Shown here piece after piece: positions 61,077 to 64,000 of a DNA stretch of 64,000 nt (the first letter of the stretch is position 1; each line of letters starts with the position of its first letter). Origin of the DNA: DATMMS01 sp036824145 (lineage in GTDB: Bacteria; Chloroflexota; Dormibacteria; DASZGP01); the NCBI GenBank assembly GCA_036824145.1, contig DAITAT010000001.1, forward strand, positions 50,965 to 114,964. Reading direction: 5' to 3'. The notes below the pieces were generated by a model, which did no database searches, was not told the DNA's origin, and saw nothing but the letters and a program-made list of their open reading frames with translations. Position numbers and translations under genes: made by a program.

Positions 61077-62420
61077 TTGAGCATCCCCGCACAGCGCAGC
61101 ATCGCCGAGCCTGAAAAGCTGATCGAGACGCTGGTCTCGTTGGCCAAGCGCCGTGGCTTCATCTTCCCATCCAGCGAGATCTACGGCGGCATCAACGCGA
61201 TCTACGACTTCGGGCCGCTGGGGGTGGCCTTGAAGCACAACATCCGTCAGCTTTGGTGGCGGCAGATGGTGGAGTTGCGCCACGACATCGTGGGGCTGGA
61301 GAGCAGCATCATCATGGCGCCCAAGGTCTGGGAAGCGTCGGGGCACGTCGCCGGATTCACCGATCCCCTGGTGGAGTGCAAGAACTGCCATCAGCGATTC
61401 CGCGAGGACCACCTCGAGGGCATCTGCCCCAATTGCGGCGCCAGGGAATTCAGCGAGCCGCGGCAGTTCAACCTGATGTTCAAGACATTCCTGGGTCCGG
61501 TTGAGGATTCGGCGGCCGAGGTCTACCTCCGGCCGGAGACCGCGCAGGGCATGTTCGTGCAGTTCCAGAACGTCCTCAATGCCACCCGCAGACGGATTCC
61601 CTTCGGCATCGCGCAGCAGGGCAAGTCGTTCCGCAACGAGATCTCGCCCGGCAACTACATCTTCCGGCTCCGCGAGTTCGAGCAGCAGGAGATGGAGTTC
61701 TTCGTCAAGCCCGGCACCGACGATGAGTGGTTGGACTACTGGAAGCAGGCACGGCTGGACTGGTACATCTGGCTCGGAGTCCGGGCCGAGAAGCTTCGCC
61801 TCCGGCCCCACGGGCCCGAAGAGCTGGCCCACTATGCCAAGGCGGCCTTCGACGTGGAGTACGAGTTCCCCTTTGGATGGCAGGAGCTGGAGGGGATCGC
61901 CAACCGCACCGACTTCGACCTCAAGCAGCACTCGGAGTACAGCGGCAAGGACCTCAGCTACTTCGACGAGGAGACCAAGGAGCGGTACCTGCCCTACGTC
62001 ATCGAGCCGGCGATGGGCGTGGACCGCTGCCTTTTCACGCTGATGATCGACGCCTACGACGAAGAAGAGGTGCGCGGCGAAAAGCGGACGGTCTTGCGTT
62101 TTCATCCCCGCGTGGCGCCGATCCAGGTGGCGGTGCTGCCACTCTCCAAGAACGAACAGTTGCTGCCGGTATCGAGGCAGGTGGAGGAGCTGTTGCGGCC
62201 GCACTTCCGCATCGAGTACGACGAGACGCAATCGATCGGCCGACGCTACCGGCGCCACGACGAGATCGGCACTCCCTTCGCCGTCACCGTCGACTTCGAC
62301 AGCCTCGAAGACAAGGCCGTGACCATCCGCGAGCGCGACAGCATGGAGCAGGTGCGCGTTGGCATCGCCGAGCTGGTACCGGCGCTGACGGAGAAGTTCC
62401 GGGCCGCCGCCGGGGACTGA
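61077..62420 (+). CDS. glyS: Glycyl-tRNA synthetase, homodimeric type
   Basis: Class II synthetase of the eukaryote/Gram-positive type rather than the alpha-beta tetramer. GFIFPSSEIYGGINAIYDFG (about residues 21-40), FNLMFKTFLGP, PETAQGMFVQF, and class II motif 2 RNEISPGNYIFRLREFEQ (about 185-202) are present. A zinc-binding segment CKNCHQRF ... CPNCGAREF lies at about 101-126. 447 residues. TTG 61077 is preceded by AGAGGTAGG. Confidence 0.95.
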   Translation: MSIPAQRSIAEPEKLIETLVSLAKRRGFIFPSSEIYGGINAIYDFGPLGVALKHNIRQLWWRQMVELRHDIVGLESSIIMAPKVWEASGHVAGFTDPLVECKNCHQRFREDHLEGICPNCGAREFSEPRQFNLMFKTFLGPVEDSAAEVYLRPETAQGMFVQFQNVLNATRRRIPFGIAQQGKSFRNEISPGNYIFRLREFEQQEMEFFVKPGTDDEWLDYWKQARLDWYIWLGVRAEKLRLRPHGPEELAHYAKAAFDVEYEFPFGWQELEGIANRTDFDLKQHSEYSGKDLSYFDEETKERYLPYVIEPAMGVDRCLFTLMIDAYDEEEVRGEKRTVLRFHPRVAPIQVAVLPLSKNEQLLPVSRQVEELLRPHFRIEYDETQSIGRRYRRHDEIGTPFAVTVDFDSLEDKAVTIRERDSMEQVRVGIAELVPALTEKFRAAAGD

Positions 62421-62421
62421 A

Positions 62422-63837
62422 TTGGCGGCACCCACCGAGCCCGAGCTTCAGCTCAAGCTTCAGGAGGCCCGCACCTCCGGCAACATCGAGGCTCAGGCGA
62501 CAGCGCTCTTCGAGCTGGCCCGCCTGGCCAGGGACCGCGGGGACCGGGCGGCGGCGGTTGAGCTGTACCAGCAATCGGGCTTGTTCTGGCAACAGCTGAA
62601 AAAGGAAGCCAACCTGCTGGCCACGCTCAACCACCTGGCGCCGCTGCTGGCCGACCTGGAGGAGTACGACCGCGCTTACAACTCGGCTCGGGCCGCCACC
62701 GACTTGGCCCAGAAGACGGGCGACCCGGGCGCCATGGCGTTGGCCGTGGGCACCCTGGGGATGGTTGCCAACAGCGCCGGCGACCGAGAGAGCGCCCGGA
62801 CCGCGTACTTCAAGAGCCTTGAACTGGCCCAGGCCGCCCAGGACCCGGGTCGAATCGGGCGCGCGGAGTACAACCTCGGCTGGGTCGCCTTCCTCGCCGG
62901 CGACTACGCCGAAGCCCGCCGCCGGACCCACGCCGCCGCCGAGGCGCTTGGCCACACCGTCGACCCGGTGGTGCAATCGTCGATCAGCATGCTCGCGGGG
63001 CGTCTCGACATCCGCCAGCACGCCTATGACCGTGGCACGGCGAGGCTGGGTTGGGCGGCGCGCACCTTCCACTACGCCGGCCGCGACGAAGAAGCTGCGC
63101 TGGCCAGCTTTGGCTTCGGGGTCGCCGAGTACCTGGGCGGCCAGCACGCCGAGGGGCGCCGGCGCATCGAGGCGACTTTCGCGGGTATTCGACTCACCCG
63201 CAATCGCAGAGCCACGGCGCAGCGGCTGATCGGCCTCAGCCGCCTGGCCGCCGCGGCCGGCGCCACCGACGATGCCTCGGCTTTTGGCCGGCTCGCCGCC
63301 AACATCGGCAGCCACCTGTCCGACACGGCCATCGAGAGCATGGCGCGCCAGCTTCTCTCGGGCGGGGCATACGCCGGCGCCGCCGACCCCGGTATTGTCG
63401 CTGCCACTGGCGAGCTCGACGTTGCGAGCGCTTTTGACGAGACCCCGGAGCCCGCCGGCGCCGGCGATGGAGCTGACCTGGCCTGGCTGGAGCACGACCT
63501 TGGCGTGCCTCCGCAGCCGCCCCCACCGTCGCCGCCGCCGGGCGACCCAGCCGACGCCGAGTACGTCGGTCCGATCCGGATCCTCGACCTCACCGCGGAA
63601 GGGCATGGCTACTCCATCCTGCAGGACGTCGCCGGGGAGATCGGGGTGGCCACCAACCACGAGGCCGAGGCCAGCCTGCAGGCGGTGCTCCGGCGTCGCG
63701 ACCCGATGTTGCTGCGCCGCCTGGACTTCGACAGCGAAGCCGGGGGCGTCGGGATCACCGCCAGCGACCACCAGGACATCCGCACCGCGGCGACCTGGCT
63801 GGCGAGCATGTTCAGGAGCGCGAGCGGCGCCGGCTGA
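62422..63837 (+). CDS. TPR-repeat protein of unknown function
   Basis: A 471-residue cytosolic protein whose first 300 residues form about seven TPR-like helical repeats (for example DRGDRAAAVELYQQSG; AGDRESARTAYFKSLELAQA; AGDYAEARRRTHAAAEAL). A Pro-rich linker (QPPPPSPPPGDPA, about 362-374) separates them from a smaller C-terminal domain (about 380-470) without recognisable motif. Its TTG start overlaps the glyS stop region by 1 nt spacing. TPR proteins usually scaffold others; the partner is unknown. Confidence 0.8.
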   Translation: MAAPTEPELQLKLQEARTSGNIEAQATALFELARLARDRGDRAAAVELYQQSGLFWQQLKKEANLLATLNHLAPLLADLEEYDRAYNSARAATDLAQKTGDPGAMALAVGTLGMVANSAGDRESARTAYFKSLELAQAAQDPGRIGRAEYNLGWVAFLAGDYAEARRRTHAAAEALGHTVDPVVQSSISMLAGRLDIRQHAYDRGTARLGWAARTFHYAGRDEEAALASFGFGVAEYLGGQHAEGRRRIEATFAGIRLTRNRRATAQRLIGLSRLAAAAGATDDASAFGRLAANIGSHLSDTAIESMARQLLSGGAYAGAADPGIVAATGELDVASAFDETPEPAGAGDGADLAWLEHDLGVPPQPPPPSPPPGDPADAEYVGPIRILDLTAEGHGYSILQDVAGEIGVATNHEAEASLQAVLRRRDPMLLRRLDFDSEAGGVGITASDHQDIRTAATWLASMFRSASGAG

Positions 63838-63887
63838 GCGATCGAGCCCGATCCCTCCACTCGCTGATGGAGTCCGGCTCAACGCAA

Positions 63888-63893
63888 TAGACT
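63888..63893 (+). promoter_or_regulatory. -10-like hexamer before ppdK
   Basis: TAGACT; the inferred start is near 63900, followed by a GAGGAGG ribosome binding site (63912-63918) 11 nt before the ATG. Confidence 0.5.
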
Positions 63894-63929
63894 GAGATTC
63901 TCTGACCAGTCGAGGAGGCGATCGAAGCC

Positions 63930-64000
63930 ATGGCGACGACGGCGCTTGGGACCAAGTGGGTCTACCTGTTCGAGGAAGGCAACCAGGACATGCGCGACCT
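63930..64000 (+). CDS. ppdK: Pyruvate, phosphate dikinase, N-terminal fragment
   Basis: Only the first 24 codons are in the window. KWVYLFEEGNQDMRDL matches the start of PPDK (K-x-V-Y-x-F-x-x-G-x-x-x-M-R-D-L), which interconverts pyruvate and phosphoenolpyruvate. ATG 63930 is supported by GAGGAGG upstream. The gene continues beyond the window. Confidence 0.75.
   Translation, partial: MATTALGTKWVYLFEEGNQDMRD

Overview
The window is a gene-dense, strongly G+C-rich bacterial chromosome segment made almost entirely of core genes. It has no IS element, prophage, CRISPR array or integrase. Several features point to a monoderm-type lineage: MurT/GatD lipid II amidation, a bS22-type mini ribosomal protein, a Get3/ArsA-like ATPase pair, an Flp pilin and no outer-membrane genes. 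Candidatus Dormibacterota, Chloroflexota or a neighbouring Terrabacteria group would fit. This placement is inference; no rRNA gene is present to settle it.

Layout. (1) 1-6.4 kb: the end of an RDD protein, then tig-clpP-clpX-valS. (2) 6.4-11 kb: a zinc-ribbon membrane protein, three overlapping membrane genes of which two look like degenerate NuoL/M/N antiporter subunits, and maf. (3) 11-17.6 kb: the rod-shape cluster mreB-mreC-mreD-mrdA-rodA plus a DUF11 lipoprotein. (4) 17.6-21.4 kb: rplU-rpmA-obgE-nadD, then rsfS and a TetR regulator. (5) 21.4-24.6 kb: a DUF3048 lipoprotein and two ArsA/Get3-like ATPases. (6) 24.6-33.2 kb: paaABCD (no paaE) divergent from a PAS-GGDEF-EAL protein, a fused alpha/beta E1 2-oxoacid dehydrogenase, and an orphan Liv-type substrate-binding protein. 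(7) 33.2-40.2 kb: tRNA-Ala(CGC), HtrA, a membrane glycosyltransferase-like protein, small proteins, a DEAD-box helicase, ccsB-resA, a stand-alone Lrp ligand domain and bS22. (8) 40.2-44.5 kb: thiolase, Flp pilin, acyl-CoA dehydrogenase, GNAT-HIT-GNAT and tRNA-Ala(GGC). (9) 44.6-51.5 kb: leuS, comEA-comEC, holA and rpsT. (10) 51.5-64 kb: murJ-ispE, murT-gatD, tRNA-Gln, glmU-prs-CNNM transporter-recO-glyS-TPR protein, and the start of ppdK.

How the genes work together. The mre/mrd/rod genes, murJ, murT-gatD and glmU cover precursor supply, lipid II export and amidation, and elongation of peptidoglycan. Trigger factor and ClpXP sit together as a folding/degradation unit. The paa oxygenase genes, thiolase, acyl-CoA dehydrogenase and fused E1 suggest aerobic acyl-CoA and aromatic catabolism.

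A pattern across the window is a -10-like hexamer, usually TAnnnT, ending about 6-10 nt before the start codon of many first genes (rsfS, ArsA pair, GGDEF-EAL, paaA, Flp, leuS, holA, murJ, murT, glmU and others). No clear Shine-Dalgarno lies in the gap, which implies extensive leaderless transcription. The best leads are the degenerate NuoL/M/N-like triplet, a ComEC whose beta-lactamase-like domain has lost its metal motifs, the bS22 gene with a hairpin at its inferred mRNA 5' end, a palindrome in the paa/GGDEF intergenic region, and three putative 21-residue ORFs next to larger genes.
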